Shown: positions 49,042-59,645, counted from the first letter of the stretch. The stretch: DNA of 64,000 nucleotides from Flavobacterium sp. (GCA_027484725.1 JAIXSK010000016.1:310001-374000); one strand, 5' to 3'. Notes: a model not told the origin generated them from the sequence alone. Program-made: numbers and translations.

Positions 49042-51231
49042 TTGAATCCAAAAATCTTACTTGTTACGCCTCCGTTTACGCAGCTCAATACACCTTATCC
49101 GGCTACAGCTTATCTCAAGGGTTTTCTCAAAACACTTGCTATTGAGGCAACGCAAGCTGATTTAGGCATTGAAGTTATTCTCGAATTATTTTCATCCAAC
49201 GGATTAAAAAAAATATTTGAACAAGCCGGATTACCCAATGAAAATTGGTCTCAAAACGCTCAGAGAATCTATGCTTTACGCGCCGATTATATCAAAACCA
49301 TTGATGCAGTGGTTGCCTTTTTGCAAGGTAAAAACCCTACTTTGGCGTTGCAGATTTGTCAAAATTATTTTCTGCCCGAAGCTGCTCGATTCAGTAATTT
49401 GCATGAACTTGACGGGGCTTTTGGCAGTATGGGCACACAAGATAAAGCCAAGCATTTAGCCACTTTGTATCTTGAAGATTTGGCTGATTTTGTGGTAGAA
49501 ATTGTCGATGCAAATTTCGGATTCAGTCGTTACGCTGAGCAGTTAGGCCGCAGTGCAGAATCATTTGATGAAATGCACGAAGCTTTACTGGCCGAACCAA
49601 CGTACATTGATGCTTTACTTTTTGATTTATTGTCCAGAAAAACACAAACATTTACTCCTGATTTGGTGTTGGTTTCTGTTCCGTTTCCGGGAAATTTATA
49701 TGCTGCTTTTAGGCTAGGCCAGTGGTTTAAAAAGAACTATCCGAAAACCAAAATCGCTTTGGGCGGAGGTTTTGCCAATACAGAGTTGCGTTCACTATCT
49801 GAGGTCAGGGTTTTTGAATTTTTTGATTACGTTACATTAGACGACGGAGAATTGCCGGTTGAATTGCTCATTCGGAATTTGAAATCAGAAAATCCAGTAT
49901 ATAAACGCACTTTTTTACTTGAAAACGCACGAGTGGTTTATAAAAATGATGCGCCGCAAGCTGATTACAAAATGAGTCAAGTGGGTACGCCCGATTATTC
50001 TGATTTGCTTTTAGACCAATATATATCTGTGATTGAAGTGGTCAATCCGATGCACAAAATGTGGAGCGACGGGCGTTGGAACAAACTCACGATGGCGCAC
50101 GGTTGTTATTGGGGTAAATGTACTTTTTGCGATATTTCACTCGATTATATCAAGATATATGAACCTGTTGCGGCTCGTCTCATTGTAGACAGAATTGAAG
50201 AACTCATTGCACAAACCGGCGAAACCGGATTTCATTTTGTAGATGAAGCTGCACCTCCGGCCCTAATGCGTGAAGTTGCTTTTGAAATACTGCGCCGCGG
50301 CCTCACTATTACTTGGTGGACAAATATTCGGTTTGAAAAAAGTTTTACGGCAGATTTGTGTTGGTTGCTTAAATCGTCGGGGTGCATTGCCGTTTCCGGC
50401 GGATTAGAAGTTGCTTCTGACCGGCTTTTGGCACTCATTGACAAAGGTGTTACAGTGGCACAAGTGGCGCAAGTAACCCGAAATTTTACCCAAGCCGGTA
50501 TTCTGGTGCATGCTTATTTAATGTACGGTTACCCAACACAAACCATCCAAGAAACGGTTGATAGTTTAGAAATGGTGCGCCAACTTTTTGAGGCCGGAAT
50601 AGTTCAATCCGGGTTTTGGCATCGATTTGCCATGACCGCGCACAGTCCGGTGGGTTTGCATCCGGAGCAATTTGGGGTAACCCCGACCACACATCCCGAC
50701 GGTACTTTTGCCAACAATGATTTGCTTTTTGAAGATGCTACAAACATTGATCATGACCAATTCAGTTTTGGACTCAGAAAATCGTTGTACAACTATATGC
50801 ACGGCATTTGTTTGGAAGAGCCGTTGCAAAATTGGTTTGACATAAAAATCCCTCGAACCACCATTGCTCCGAATTTTATCCAAAAAGCACTGGATCAAAA
50901 CACTGAATTCAAAATCAAACCACAGGCTAAACTTATTTGGTTGGGCACTGAACCATCCATACAAATAAAAACCAAATCCAAAAAAGGCCACAGTTGGGAA
51001 GTTGCCCAACTTACTTTTCACAATCGCTTCCACCATTTTGAAATTTTGTTTGAAAAAGAACAAGGTTTTTGGTTGGCCGATTTCTTGTTGCAATTGGTTC
51101 CAGAAGCAACACCAAGACTTAGCTTGGTAAATATGCAGACTAGTTTTGAAGCCCAATGGGAACATTTTGAATTGTTTTGGTTTTCAAAGCCCATGCAACA
51201 ACTCAGAGCCAACGGATTGTTGGCGGTTTAA
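49042..51231 (+). CDS. B12-binding domain radical SAM protein
   Basis: A 729-residue protein with an N-terminal cobalamin-binding-like domain (about 1-290, LVLVSVPFPGNLYAAF, LGGGFANTELRSL, no DxHxxG motif) and a radical SAM core (about 345-560). The iron-sulphur cysteines are Cys355, Cys360 and Cys363 in HGCYWGKCTFCDIS, a CX4CX2C spacing instead of CX3CX2C. The function is unknown; class B radical SAM enzymes often methylate unreactive carbons. The start must be TTG: an in-frame stop lies at 49024 and no ATG is available near the conserved N-terminus. A perfect -7 box TACATTTG at 49016-49023 leaves a very short leader. Confidence 0.85.
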   Translation: MNPKILLVTPPFTQLNTPYPATAYLKGFLKTLAIEATQADLGIEVILELFSSNGLKKIFEQAGLPNENWSQNAQRIYALRADYIKTIDAVVAFLQGKNPTLALQICQNYFLPEAARFSNLHELDGAFGSMGTQDKAKHLATLYLEDLADFVVEIVDANFGFSRYAEQLGRSAESFDEMHEALLAEPTYIDALLFDLLSRKTQTFTPDLVLVSVPFPGNLYAAFRLGQWFKKNYPKTKIALGGGFANTELRSLSEVRVFEFFDYVTLDDGELPVELLIRNLKSENPVYKRTFLLENARVVYKNDAPQADYKMSQVGTPDYSDLLLDQYISVIEVVNPMHKMWSDGRWNKLTMAHGCYWGKCTFCDISLDYIKIYEPVAARLIVDRIEELIAQTGETGFHFVDEAAPPALMREVAFEILRRGLTITWWTNIRFEKSFTADLCWLLKSSGCIAVSGGLEVASDRLLALIDKGVTVAQVAQVTRNFTQAGILVHAYLMYGYPTQTIQETVDSLEMVRQLFEAGIVQSGFWHRFAMTAHSPVGLHPEQFGVTPTTHPDGTFANNDLLFEDATNIDHDQFSFGLRKSLYNYMHGICLEEPLQNWFDIKIPRTTIAPNFIQKALDQNTEFKIKPQAKLIWLGTEPSIQIKTKSKKGHSWEVAQLTFHNRFHHFEILFEKEQGFWLADFLLQLVPEATPRLSLVNMQTSFEAQWEHFELFWFSKPMQQLRANGLLAV

Positions 51232-51342
51232 CCCAACACAAAAAGGCAACTATATTAAATGAGCAATTTTATTGATTTTTATCAGATAATATCCGTTTGC
51301 TTTTCTCTAAATTTACTTCCGACTTAAAAACATTTATCATTT

Positions 51343-51828
51343 ATGAAACAAACATACAAGCTTTCAGTAGACAAACTCAATACCCTTGAATGTACTGAGA
51401 GCGATGCACAACAACTCGATGCTGCTCAGATTGCTCCGGGCAAGTATCACGTTCTGCGCAATGGAGATTCTTATCAAGTTGAAATCATCCAAGCAGATTT
51501 TCTTCAAAAAAAATACACTGTATCGGTCAACAACAATCCGTACACCGTAAAAATTTCTGATTCATTAGATCAACTCATTCAACAAATGGGCTTTGAATCG
51601 GGTAGCGCCAAACACGTCAATGCAGTCAAAGCGCCTATGCCGGGGCTCATTATTGAGATCAATGTGTCTGTTGGGCAAACCGTTCAAGAAAATGATCCGC
51701 TGCTGATTTTAAGCGCCATGAAAATGGAAAACAGTTTGCTCTCACCGCGTGATGGGGTTATCAAATCAGTTGCTGTGGCCGTGGGTGCTGCGGTAGACAA
51801 AGGCCAATTGTTAATCGAATTTGAATAA
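51343..51828 (+). CDS. Biotin carboxyl carrier subunit of acyl-CoA carboxylase
   Basis: A 161-residue protein whose last 75 residues form a biotinyl/lipoyl domain with biotinylation Lys127 in SAMKMENSL. The preceding part (1-85) is a small beta-domain. It is the first gene of a three-gene unit, 2 bp before the biotin carboxylase gene and upstream of the carboxyltransferase, so it supplies the biotin swinging arm. The complex is most likely a propionyl-CoA (or methylcrotonyl-CoA) carboxylase. Confidence 0.92.
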   Translation: MKQTYKLSVDKLNTLECTESDAQQLDAAQIAPGKYHVLRNGDSYQVEIIQADFLQKKYTVSVNNNPYTVKISDSLDQLIQQMGFESGSAKHVNAVKAPMPGLIIEINVSVGQTVQENDPLLILSAMKMENSLLSPRDGVIKSVAVAVGAAVDKGQLLIEFE

Positions 51829-51830
51829 AA

Positions 51831-53273
51831 ATGAAAAAAATATTAGTAGCCAACCGCGGTGAAATCGCCATTCGCGTGATGAGAACCGCCAAAAAAATGG
51901 GCATCAAAACCGTCGCGGTATTTTCTACTGCCGACCGTAACGCCCCACACGTAAAATTTGCCGACCAAGCCGTTTGCATTGGCGAGGCGCCTTCAAGCGA
52001 ATCGTATTTGCGCGGAGATAAAATTATTCAAGCAGCCAAAGAACTCGGCGTAGACGCCATCCATCCCGGCTATGGATTCTTGAGTGAAAACGCTGATTTT
52101 GCTGAAGAAGTCGAAAAAAACAACCTCATTTTTATCGGGCCAAAATCAAAAGCGATCCGTGTGATGGGCAGCAAACTGGCGGCAAAAGAAGCTGTAATGC
52201 ATTATGATATTCCGATGGTTCCGGGAGTCGATCATGCGATTATCGATATTGAAGAAGCCAAGAAAACCGCCACGGCTGTTGGTTTTCCGATTTTGATCAA
52301 AGCCTCAGCCGGTGGTGGCGGAAAAGGCATGCGCGTGGTTGAAAAAGAAGCCGATTTTGAAGCGCAAATGAATCGTGCCATCAGTGAAGCTGTAGCAGCT
52401 TTTGGCGATGGATCGGTTTTTATCGAAAAATATGTTACCTCTCCGCGCCACATTGAAATTCAGGTGATGGCCGATGCACATGGCAATATCTTGTACTTTT
52501 TTGAACGTGAATGTAGCATTCAACGCCGCCACCAAAAAGTAGTTGAAGAAGCACCGTCTTCAGTGCTCACCCCTGAATTGCGCAAACAAATGGGCGAGGC
52601 AGCAGTCAAAGTGGCCAAAGCCTGTGATTATTTAGGAGCCGGAACCGTTGAGTTTTTGCTCGATGAGCATCTGAATTTTTATTTTCTTGAGATGAATACG
52701 CGTTTGCAAGTGGAGCATCCGGTTTCTGAACTCATTACCGGCGTTGACTTGGTTGAACTGCAAATTCGCGTGGCCAGAGGTGAGGCGCTTCCACTCAGAC
52801 AAGAAGACCTTAAAATTTGCGGACATGCCCTTGAATTGCGTGTTTATGCCGAAGATCCGCTCAATGATTTCTTACCCAGTGTTGGTCATTTAGAGGTGTA
52901 TCGTTTGCCGCAAGGCGAAGGTATTCGCGTAGACAATGGTTTTGAACAAGGCATGGATATTCCGATTTATTATGATCCGATGCTTTCAAAACTGATTACT
53001 TATGGTGCCACGCGTGAAGAGGCCATTGAACTCATGATTCAAGCCATTGCCCATTATAAAGTGGAAGGCGTACAAACTACTTTGCCGTTTGGAACTTTTG
53101 TTTGCCAACACGAAGCTTTCCGCTCGGGACATTTTGATACTAATTTTGTCAAAAAATACTACGATGCCGAAATCCTTAAAAAACAACGCGAAACCGAAGC
53201 TGAAGTAGCTATGCTCGTGGCTTTAAAGCAATATTTGACCGATCAAAAAGTGGTTCGTTTACCAATCTCTTAA
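51831..53273 (+). CDS. Biotin carboxylase subunit of acyl-CoA carboxylase
   Basis: A 480-residue ATP-grasp enzyme that carboxylates biotin with ATP and bicarbonate. Motifs are [21 protein letters not shown] at the N-terminus, the glycine-rich ATP loop [12 protein letters not shown] (about 159-170), [15 protein letters not shown] and [14 protein letters not shown]. The length is close to AccC. The start is 2 bp after the carrier gene stop and the gene is followed by the carboxyltransferase after 4 bp, a tight operon. Confidence 0.95.
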   Translation: MKKILVANRGEIAIRVMRTAKKMGIKTVAVFSTADRNAPHVKFADQAVCIGEAPSSESYLRGDKIIQAAKELGVDAIHPGYGFLSENADFAEEVEKNNLIFIGPKSKAIRVMGSKLAAKEAVMHYDIPMVPGVDHAIIDIEEAKKTATAVGFPILIKASAGGGGKGMRVVEKEADFEAQMNRAISEAVAAFGDGSVFIEKYVTSPRHIEIQVMADAHGNILYFFERECSIQRRHQKVVEEAPSSVLTPELRKQMGEAAVKVAKACDYLGAGTVEFLLDEHLNFYFLEMNTRLQVEHPVSELITGVDLVELQIRVARGEALPLRQEDLKICGHALELRVYAEDPLNDFLPSVGHLEVYRLPQGEGIRVDNGFEQGMDIPIYYDPMLSKLITYGATREEAIELMIQAIAHYKVEGVQTTLPFGTFVCQHEAFRSGHFDTNFVKKYYDAEILKKQRETEAEVAMLVALKQYLTDQKVVRLPIS

Positions 53274-53277
53274 AACT

Positions 53278-54819
53278 ATGGAATCAAAAATAAATCTCTT
53301 AAACGAAAAAATAGCGCTGGCCCAACTTGGCGGTGGTGAAAAACGCATTGCCAAGCAGCACGAAAAGAAAAAACTCACGGCACGCGAACGTGTCAATTAT
53401 TTGTTAGACGAAGGTTCTTTTGAAGAAATCGGAATGCTCGTAACGCACCGAACCACCGATTTCGGCATGGAAAAAGAAATCTATTACGGCGATGGTGTGA
53501 TTACGGGTTACGGAACCATCAATGGCCGATTGGTGTATGTTTTTGCCCAAGATTTTACCGTATTTGGCGGTGCATTGTCTGAGACACATGCCGAGAAAAT
53601 TTGCAAAGTCATGGATATGGCGCTCAAAGTGGGTGCGCCCATGATTGGTCTGAACGATTCAGGCGGTGCGCGTATTCAAGAAGGTGTACGCTCATTGGGC
53701 GGATATGCCGATATCTTTTTTAGAAACGTACAATCATCTGGTGTAATTCCGCAGATATCTGCTATTCTCGGTCCTTGTGCGGGTGGCGCGGTGTATTCGC
53801 CGGCCATGACCGATTTTACGATGATGGTTGAGGGCAACAGCTATATGTTTGTTACCGGTCCGAATGTGGTAAAAACCGTTACCAATGAAGAGGTGTCCTC
53901 TGAAGAACTCGGTGGTGCATTGACGCATGCGACTAAATCAGGTGTGGCACACATCACTTCGCCTAATGGGGTTGCTTGTTTGGATGACATTAAAAAGTTG
54001 CTGGGTTATCTTCCGCAAAACAATCGAGAAACCACGCCAAAATTGCCTTTTGAATTGGGCGATGAAATCAGACCGCAACTCAATAACATTGTGCCCGATA
54101 ATGCCAACAAGCCTTATGATATGCACGAGGTCATTACCGGACTTATTGACGAGGATTCGTTTTTTGAAATTCATAAAGAATACGCTGAGAACATTATTGT
54201 AGGTTTTGCGCGTATGGCCGGAAGAAGTGTGGGCATTGTAGCCAACAATCCGATGTTTTTGGCGGGTTGCCTAGACGTGAAAAGTTCGATTAAAGCCGCA
54301 AGATTTACGCGTTTTTGCGATGCGTTCAACATTCCGTTATTGGTTTTGGTAGATGTTCCTGGCTTTTTACCGGGAACCGATCAAGAGTGGAACGGCATCA
54401 TTGTTCACGGAGCCAAATTGCTCTATGCGCTGAGTGAGGCGACGGTTCCGCGGGTCACGGTGATTACCCGAAAAGCCTATGGTGGTGCTTATGATGTGAT
54501 GAATTCAAAACACATCGGTGCTGATATGAACTTTGCTTGGCCCTCGGCAGAAATTGCAGTGATGGGTGCCAAAGGAGCCAGCGAAATCATCTTCAAAAAA
54601 GAAATCAGTGAAGCCGCTGACCCTGAAGCTAAATTGCTTGAAAAAGAAGCTGAATATGCTGATTTGTTTGCCAATCCATACACAGCGGCCCAACGCGGAT
54701 TTGTAGATGAGGTTATTTTACCGCAAGACACGCGCAAAAAACTCATCAAAGCCTTTAGTATGCTCGAAAACAAAGTAGTCGAAAGGCCACAACGCAAACA
54801 CGGAAATATCCCTTTGTAA
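53278..54819 (+). CDS. Acyl-CoA carboxylase carboxyltransferase (propionyl-CoA carboxylase beta type)
   Basis: A 513-residue carboxyltransferase that moves CO2 from biotin to an acyl-CoA, both AccA- and AccD-like halves in one chain. Marks are [36 protein letters not shown] and the second-half [18 protein letters not shown] and [13 protein letters not shown]. The family includes propionyl- and methylmalonyl-CoA enzymes; propionyl-CoA is the best guess because MeaB and cobalamin adenosyltransferase are also in the window. It closes the operon and is followed by a bidirectional terminator. Confidence 0.93.
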   Translation: MESKINLLNEKIALAQLGGGEKRIAKQHEKKKLTARERVNYLLDEGSFEEIGMLVTHRTTDFGMEKEIYYGDGVITGYGTINGRLVYVFAQDFTVFGGALSETHAEKICKVMDMALKVGAPMIGLNDSGGARIQEGVRSLGGYADIFFRNVQSSGVIPQISAILGPCAGGAVYSPAMTDFTMMVEGNSYMFVTGPNVVKTVTNEEVSSEELGGALTHATKSGVAHITSPNGVACLDDIKKLLGYLPQNNRETTPKLPFELGDEIRPQLNNIVPDNANKPYDMHEVITGLIDEDSFFEIHKEYAENIIVGFARMAGRSVGIVANNPMFLAGCLDVKSSIKAARFTRFCDAFNIPLLVLVDVPGFLPGTDQEWNGIIVHGAKLLYALSEATVPRVTVITRKAYGGAYDVMNSKHIGADMNFAWPSAEIAVMGAKGASEIIFKKEISEAADPEAKLLEKEAEYADLFANPYTAAQRGFVDEVILPQDTRKKLIKAFSMLENKVVERPQRKHGNIPL

Positions 54820-54830
54820 AATAGATAAAA

Positions 54831-54861
54831 AAAACGCCGGTCAGCAATGAACCGGCGTTTT
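54831..54861. terminator. Bidirectional terminator, carboxylase operon and response regulator
   Basis: AAAACGCCGGT pairs with ACCGGCGTTTT around a 9-base loop. The right end runs into the stop codon of the convergent response regulator gene. Confidence 0.92.
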
Positions 54862-55550
54862 TATTTTATTACCGTAAATCGAAATCCTATTCCATGAAGA
54901 TTTTCAATACAGAGCGAAGTATCGGCGGCCAGAATTTTTCTGAGTTTTGAGATGAATACATCTAAGCTGCGGCCCATAAAATAATCGTCGTCACCCCAAA
55001 TTGATTTGAGAATGACTTCGCGTTTGAGCGCGGTATTTTGATGTTCAATAAAAAACTGCAACAATTCAGATTCGCGTTGGGTGAGTTTGGTTTTTTCGCC
55101 CTCGCGGATGAGTACATAATTCTGCGGATCAAACTGAAATGTTCCGATGGTAAATTGTTTGACTTCAGGCAAAGTATTTTTTTGAGAACGCTTTAAAAAA
55201 ATGTCAATTTTGAGCATCAACTCTTCAATGCTGAAAGGTTTGACCAAATAATCATCGGCACCCAATCGCAAACCCTTGATGCGATCTTCTTTGAGCGTTT
55301 TGGCCGAGAGAAAAATCAGCGGAACATCCGTATTGCGTTTTCTGATTTCGGTAGCGAGCTCAAATCCGTCCATTTTGGGCAGCATAATATCAAGAATAGC
55401 AATGTCAAAAGCTTCTTTTTTAAAAGCTTCTAAGGCCAAAAGACCATCAGAGCAATGCACCACTTCATAACCGTTTTGTTCCAAATTGTCTTGGGTTAAA
55501 AAGGCGAGTGTAGCGTCATCTTCAGCATAAAGAATTTTACATTTGGCCAT
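54861..55550 (-). CDS. OmpR-family response regulator
   Basis: A 229-residue regulator with a receiver domain (1-120; acidic pocket Glu10-Asp12, phospho-acceptor Asp54, Lys104 in DDYLVKPFS) and an OmpR/PhoB winged-helix domain (about 130-229, LTQRESELLQFFIEHQN and SLDVFISKLRKIL). The start at 55550 (MAKCKILYAEDD) is chosen because an upstream in-frame extension would be just the opposite frame of the kinase gene. It overlaps the kinase gene by 14 bp, so the two are translationally coupled and are partners. The pair resembles RprX/RprY of Bacteroides. Confidence 0.95.
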   Translation of the reverse strand: MAKCKILYAEDDATLAFLTQDNLEQNGYEVVHCSDGLLALEAFKKEAFDIAILDIMLPKMDGFELATEIRKRNTDVPLIFLSAKTLKEDRIKGLRLGADDYLVKPFSIEELMLKIDIFLKRSQKNTLPEVKQFTIGTFQFDPQNYVLIREGEKTKLTQRESELLQFFIEHQNTALKREVILKSIWGDDDYFMGRSLDVFISKLRKILAADTSLCIENLHGIGFRFTVIK

Positions 55551-56808
55551 GAGTTGTAGCAATAATAATAGTGATCGTGATTCCTTCAGTTGGGTTGTTT
55601 TGCGCCAAAATTTTCCAGTGGTGCAACGTACAGATTTTTTTAACATAATACAATCCGAGTCCAAAACCGTTGACCTCATTGCTTTTAAGGCCGGGAACTC
55701 GGTAGAATTTATCAAAGACAAACGGTAGATTCTTACTCGGGATGCCCATGCCATTATCAATAAATTCCAATTTTATTTGTTGGGATTGTGCATCAATTTT
55801 TATCCATATCACGGGTGTTTTTTCACAATATTTAATGGCGTTGTCCAGCAAATTATAGCAAATATTGGTCAGGTGAAAAGCATCGGCCCAAATAGCAACC
55901 TCACGGGTGTTGGTTTCAATTTTAATTTGGCTCTGCGGATATTTGAGTTGAATATTTTCAATTACATCATGTATGAGCCCAACCAAATCTACCTGGGTTT
56001 TGTTCAATGCCAATGGCCCGTTGTCAGACTTGGCGCTGTTGAGAATCGTTTCAATATGGGCGTTGAGTTTTTTGCTTTGCGCGATGATGATTTCAGTGTA
56101 TTTCTCGAGTTTTTCATCGGCTTGAATCACGTTTTGTTGTTTGAGAAAATTTGACGCAATTAAGATAGATGATAAAGGCGTTTTGAATTCATGCGTCATG
56201 TTGTTGATAAAATCGCGCTGTAATTCAGAGTATTTTTTTTGTTGAATAATGGTGAAAATTGAGAATACATACACCAGTAAAATTACAATGAGCGCACCCG
56301 ATAAAGCCAACCAGAATTTAAGCGAGCGAAATAGATAACTGGTTTCATTCGGGAATCGCACCGCAAAATAGTACACCAAATTTTTGTGCTTCGGAAAATA
56401 TACCGAATGATTTTTATTGGCTGTTTTAGTAGCTGATACGTAATTTCCGTAGACCATTTCATCGCTTTGGCAATTGTACATGGCATATTCGTAATCGGTT
56501 CCGATGTTGACTTTTTCAAATTCGTTTTTGAGATAAAAATCCAGAATCTGAGGTTCAAAGTCATTGTCAATATTCACAATATAGTAGTCGTTGGAAATTT
56601 GCTGCACCGGATTCTCGGCCGGAAGTTCGCGGTTGGTGCCTTCATAAAGTTTTTTGGCTACTTCAAGCAAAGCGATGTGTACTTTTTGACTGAACTTTTT
56701 TTCCTCTAGATTAAAAGCTTCTTTAGTCCATAAAAGTTGGGCAATCAGTATCCCGATGATGGCTACCAATCCGATGACAATAATGCTGTTGAGTTTGTTG
56801 AATTTCAC
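55537..56808 (-). CDS. Sensor histidine kinase
   Basis: A 423-residue membrane kinase. Two membrane segments (about 8-28 and 165-187) enclose a 135-residue periplasmic sensor domain without a recognised fold. HisKA follows with the phosphorylated His206 in NMTHEFKTPLSS, then HATPase_c with NLLDNAIKYC (N box), DNGMGIP and GFGLGLYYVKKI. Its 3' end overlaps the regulator gene. The signal is unknown. The upstream gene (DUF1573) is divergent and could be a target. Confidence 0.95.
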   Translation of the reverse strand: MKFNKLNSIIVIGLVAIIGILIAQLLWTKEAFNLEEKKFSQKVHIALLEVAKKLYEGTNRELPAENPVQQISNDYYIVNIDNDFEPQILDFYLKNEFEKVNIGTDYEYAMYNCQSDEMVYGNYVSATKTANKNHSVYFPKHKNLVYYFAVRFPNETSYLFRSLKFWLALSGALIVILLVYVFSIFTIIQQKKYSELQRDFINNMTHEFKTPLSSILIASNFLKQQNVIQADEKLEKYTEIIIAQSKKLNAHIETILNSAKSDNGPLALNKTQVDLVGLIHDVIENIQLKYPQSQIKIETNTREVAIWADAFHLTNICYNLLDNAIKYCEKTPVIWIKIDAQSQQIKLEFIDNGMGIPSKNLPFVFDKFYRVPGLKSNEVNGFGLGLYYVKKICTLHHWKILAQNNPTEGITITIIIATTHGQM

Positions 56809-56974
56809 TTTTTTAAAAAAACTTTTAGACGGTGTAATATTAGGTAAAAATTCTGAGTCAAAATTTGCTTAACAACTCATTAACAAACGTTAGAAACTGC
56901 TTAACAGCACACTGCAAAAGACCTTTTTACTTTTGACTCGAACAAAAAAAGAAATCAACTTTAAAAATCATATT

Positions 56975-57379
56975 ATGAAAACAATTAAAATTTCTGTTTT
57001 GGCATTTTCTCTCGGATTGATGTCATTTAATGTTTTGCCAGAAGTAAAATCTTCAGTGGTGAAAAGTATTGAGAATTCTGTAGTGGTCTGGAAAAGTGAG
57101 TCTGTTGAACTGGGTGAAATTCCTCAGAATCAGCCCAAAAAAGTCACTTTTGAATTCAAAAATACCGGCAAAACCGCGGTTTTGATTACTGATGTAAAAG
57201 CTTCATGCGGATGTACCGCCACTGATTACACCAAAACACCTATCCAACCCGGACAAACTGCCCAAGTAGTTGCCACGTACAATGCTGCCAATAAAGGTTC
57301 GTTTTCAAAAACCGTTACCGTAACCACCAATGCCGAAACTACCCCCAAAGTATTGACTTTTAAAGGAACTGTAATTTAA
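56975..57379 (+). CDS. DUF1573 secreted protein
   Basis: A 134-residue protein with a signal peptide (about 1-20) and a DUF1573 domain (about 35-134), an immunoglobulin-like ASPM/SPD2-type fold: VELGEIPQNQPKKVTFEFKN, then TDVKASCGCTATDYTKTPI with the CGC motif and PGQTAQVVATYNA. Function unknown. The start at 56975 is chosen because the upstream TTG at 56933 overlaps a perfect -7 box TACTTTTG (56928-56935). It is followed by a terminator. Confidence 0.9.
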   Translation: MKTIKISVLAFSLGLMSFNVLPEVKSSVVKSIENSVVVWKSESVELGEIPQNQPKKVTFEFKNTGKTAVLITDVKASCGCTATDYTKTPIQPGQTAQVVATYNAANKGSFSKTVTVTTNAETTPKVLTFKGTVI

Positions 57380-57401
57380 ATAATTGAGTTAGTTAGTTGT
57401 T

Positions 57402-57428
57402 AAGCCCGGAATTTCCGGGCTTTTTTAT
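57402..57428 (+). terminator. Rho-independent terminator after the DUF1573 gene
   Basis: AAGCCCGGAA pairs with TTCCGGGCTT, nearly continuous palindrome, followed by Ts. Confidence 0.88.
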
Positions 57429-57533
57429 TTGCATTTTTTATAAAAATTCTGTTAAAAAATATCTTAATTACTTTTTTGAATTGAGTTAATCGTACGAATT
57501 AATAGTTTATTTTCGGCTAAGATTAAAAGCCGA

Positions 57534-59645
57534 ATGAAACTCAAGAATACATATCCAAAAATATTATTGCTCATATTCTCTTCGAGCATCTTCTTTATAT
57601 TGCTTTATTTTTCATTGTATTACTACACCAAACAGGTAGAAAAACAGGTGTATACCAGCACCGAATTGCAGTATAACAATGAGGTAAATATGCTCTTGCA
57701 AATGGACAACAAACCCATACAAGTAGCATTGAATAATGATACCAATTGGGACGAGTTTGTCAATTTTACCAAAACAAAAGATGTGCATTGGTATCATGAA
57801 ACCATTGGCAACGAGCTTGATATTTATAAAGCCGATTACCTCGGAACCTACGATATAAACAAAAAATTCATCATCAGAACGGCATCCAACAGAATGAAAT
57901 CAGCTGATATTATTCCGGTGCATGCCATGGAACAACTTGATGAAATAGGCACTACTAAATTTTATTTGCGTATTGCTGAAGGTTTGGTTGAAGTGACCGG
58001 CGCATCGATACATCCATCAAATGATCCGCTCAAGAAGAAAACCAAGCCGTTCGGTTATTTTTTTGTGGGGCGTCTGATTGATCAAAAATACATTAATGAA
58101 TTCAAGAAAATTGCAGCTTCTGAAATAAAATTTGTTGATTCTGTGGCAGACCATAAAAAAGGGAATCACACAATTTACGCCACAGTCAATTTGCAAGATT
58201 GTTACGGAGAGGTCATTGGTAGATTGCAATTTGAACGCAAGTTTGACGTGTACTTTGAGAACATGCTCAATATTCTCTATTTGATTTTTGTGGTGTTTAT
58301 CATTAATGTTTTGGTTAATTTATATTACACCCGTAAGTTGGTTTATCTTCCGTTGGATTTAATTACGCGCGTACTTGAAACCGGAAATAAAAAGGCAATT
58401 AAAGAACTGAAATCTACCCATGGTGAGTTTAGAAACATCGGTCTGTTGTTTGAAGAAAACACCAATCAAAAACAAGAGTTGGTCAAAGCCAAGCTCAAAG
58501 CCGAAGAGAGTGACCGACTGAAATCATCTTTTTTGGCCAATTTATCGCATGAAATCAGAACGCCCATGAACGCCATCAGCGGATTTACCGATTTGATGCT
58601 TCATACCCAACTTAGCCACGAAGAGCAAATAGAATACCTCAAAGTAGTGGATAAAAGTGGACGAAACTTAGTTTCAATTATTGATGACTTGATTGAAATG
58701 TCTAAAATTGATTCGAACCAAATTGCGCCCAATTATACCCAAGTTGATTTGGAAGCTTGCGTGGGTGAGTTGTTTGAAACCATTCGGATTACGATTCCCA
58801 AAAGCAAGCCGGTTGAATTGTTTGTGATTCCTGCCCCCGAACCGGCTGCCTATCCGATTATAGCTGATGAAACCAAACTCAAACAAGTCATTGTAAATTT
58901 AATCACCAACGGAATCAAATATACCGATCAGGGCAAAGTTACTTTTGGTTATGTGATTGACGAGCCAAAAAAGCAAATCATTTTTTCTATTCGCGATACC
59001 GGCCCGGGTATAGACGATAAAAGTCAAGCCTTTATTTTTGATCGATTCAAGCGTATTGAAAACGATGCCACCATCAAAGCCGGAGGTTTAGGCTTAGGTT
59101 TGGCGATTACTAAGGCTTATGTAGAAATGATGGGCGGAACCATAACTCTGAATTCAGAATTAGGAAAAGGTTCGGTGTTTTCTTTTTATATTCCGTTGCA
59201 GTATGCCGAAGTTCAAAAGATATCTGTCAAACCGGTGAAAGTGAGAAAATCTTCAGCGCACCAAGCCTTTACCATTTTGATAGCTGAGGATGACAACATC
59301 AACTTTTTGCTTTTTCAAAAAATTATCCAATCTAGAAATTACAACATTATTCGAGCTGTTAATGGTTTGGAAGCAGTTGAAATATCGCTCAATAATCCTG
59401 ATTTAGATTTGGTTTTGATGGATATTAAAATGCCGATTATGAACGGATTTGAGGCACTAGAAAAAGTCAAAGCCATTCGCCCTGAATTGTTGGTGGTAGC
59501 ACAAACGGCCTATGCATCAAGCGAGGACGAAGAACGCATCAGAAGTGCTGGTTTTTATGGTTATTTAACCAAACCCATCAACCGCGAAAAACTCTTTGAA
59601 ATCATTGACGAAGTTCAAAAAAACAGCAAGCACGATGGTCGTTAA
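57534..59645 (+). CDS. CHASE4-domain hybrid histidine kinase
   Basis: A 703-residue hybrid kinase. Membrane segments at about 8-30 and 245-265 flank a periplasmic CHASE4 sensor domain (about 45-190, WDEFVNFTKTKDVHWYHETI). Then come a coiled linker, HisKA with His339 in NLSHEIRTPMNAI, HATPase_c with NLITNGIKYT and GGLGLGLAIT, and a C-terminal receiver with Asp630 in LVLMDIKMP. The receiver may pass phosphate to an Hpt protein such as that at 40146-40490, but no link is shown. The last 11 bases overlap the next gene, which is probably co-translated. Confidence 0.93.
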   Translation: MKLKNTYPKILLLIFSSSIFFILLYFSLYYYTKQVEKQVYTSTELQYNNEVNMLLQMDNKPIQVALNNDTNWDEFVNFTKTKDVHWYHETIGNELDIYKADYLGTYDINKKFIIRTASNRMKSADIIPVHAMEQLDEIGTTKFYLRIAEGLVEVTGASIHPSNDPLKKKTKPFGYFFVGRLIDQKYINEFKKIAASEIKFVDSVADHKKGNHTIYATVNLQDCYGEVIGRLQFERKFDVYFENMLNILYLIFVVFIINVLVNLYYTRKLVYLPLDLITRVLETGNKKAIKELKSTHGEFRNIGLLFEENTNQKQELVKAKLKAEESDRLKSSFLANLSHEIRTPMNAISGFTDLMLHTQLSHEEQIEYLKVVDKSGRNLVSIIDDLIEMSKIDSNQIAPNYTQVDLEACVGELFETIRITIPKSKPVELFVIPAPEPAAYPIIADETKLKQVIVNLITNGIKYTDQGKVTFGYVIDEPKKQIIFSIRDTGPGIDDKSQAFIFDRFKRIENDATIKAGGLGLGLAITKAYVEMMGGTITLNSELGKGSVFSFYIPLQYAEVQKISVKPVKVRKSSAHQAFTILIAEDDNINFLLFQKIIQSRNYNIIRAVNGLEAVEISLNNPDLDLVLMDIKMPIMNGFEALEKVKAIRPELLVVAQTAYASSEDEERIRSAGFYGYLTKPINREKLFEIIDEVQKNSKHDGR

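Noticed and set aside
55551-55760. N-terminal extension of the response regulator by 70 residues
   Set aside because: It is another frame of the overlapping kinase gene; the receiver domain begins right after the Met at 55550.
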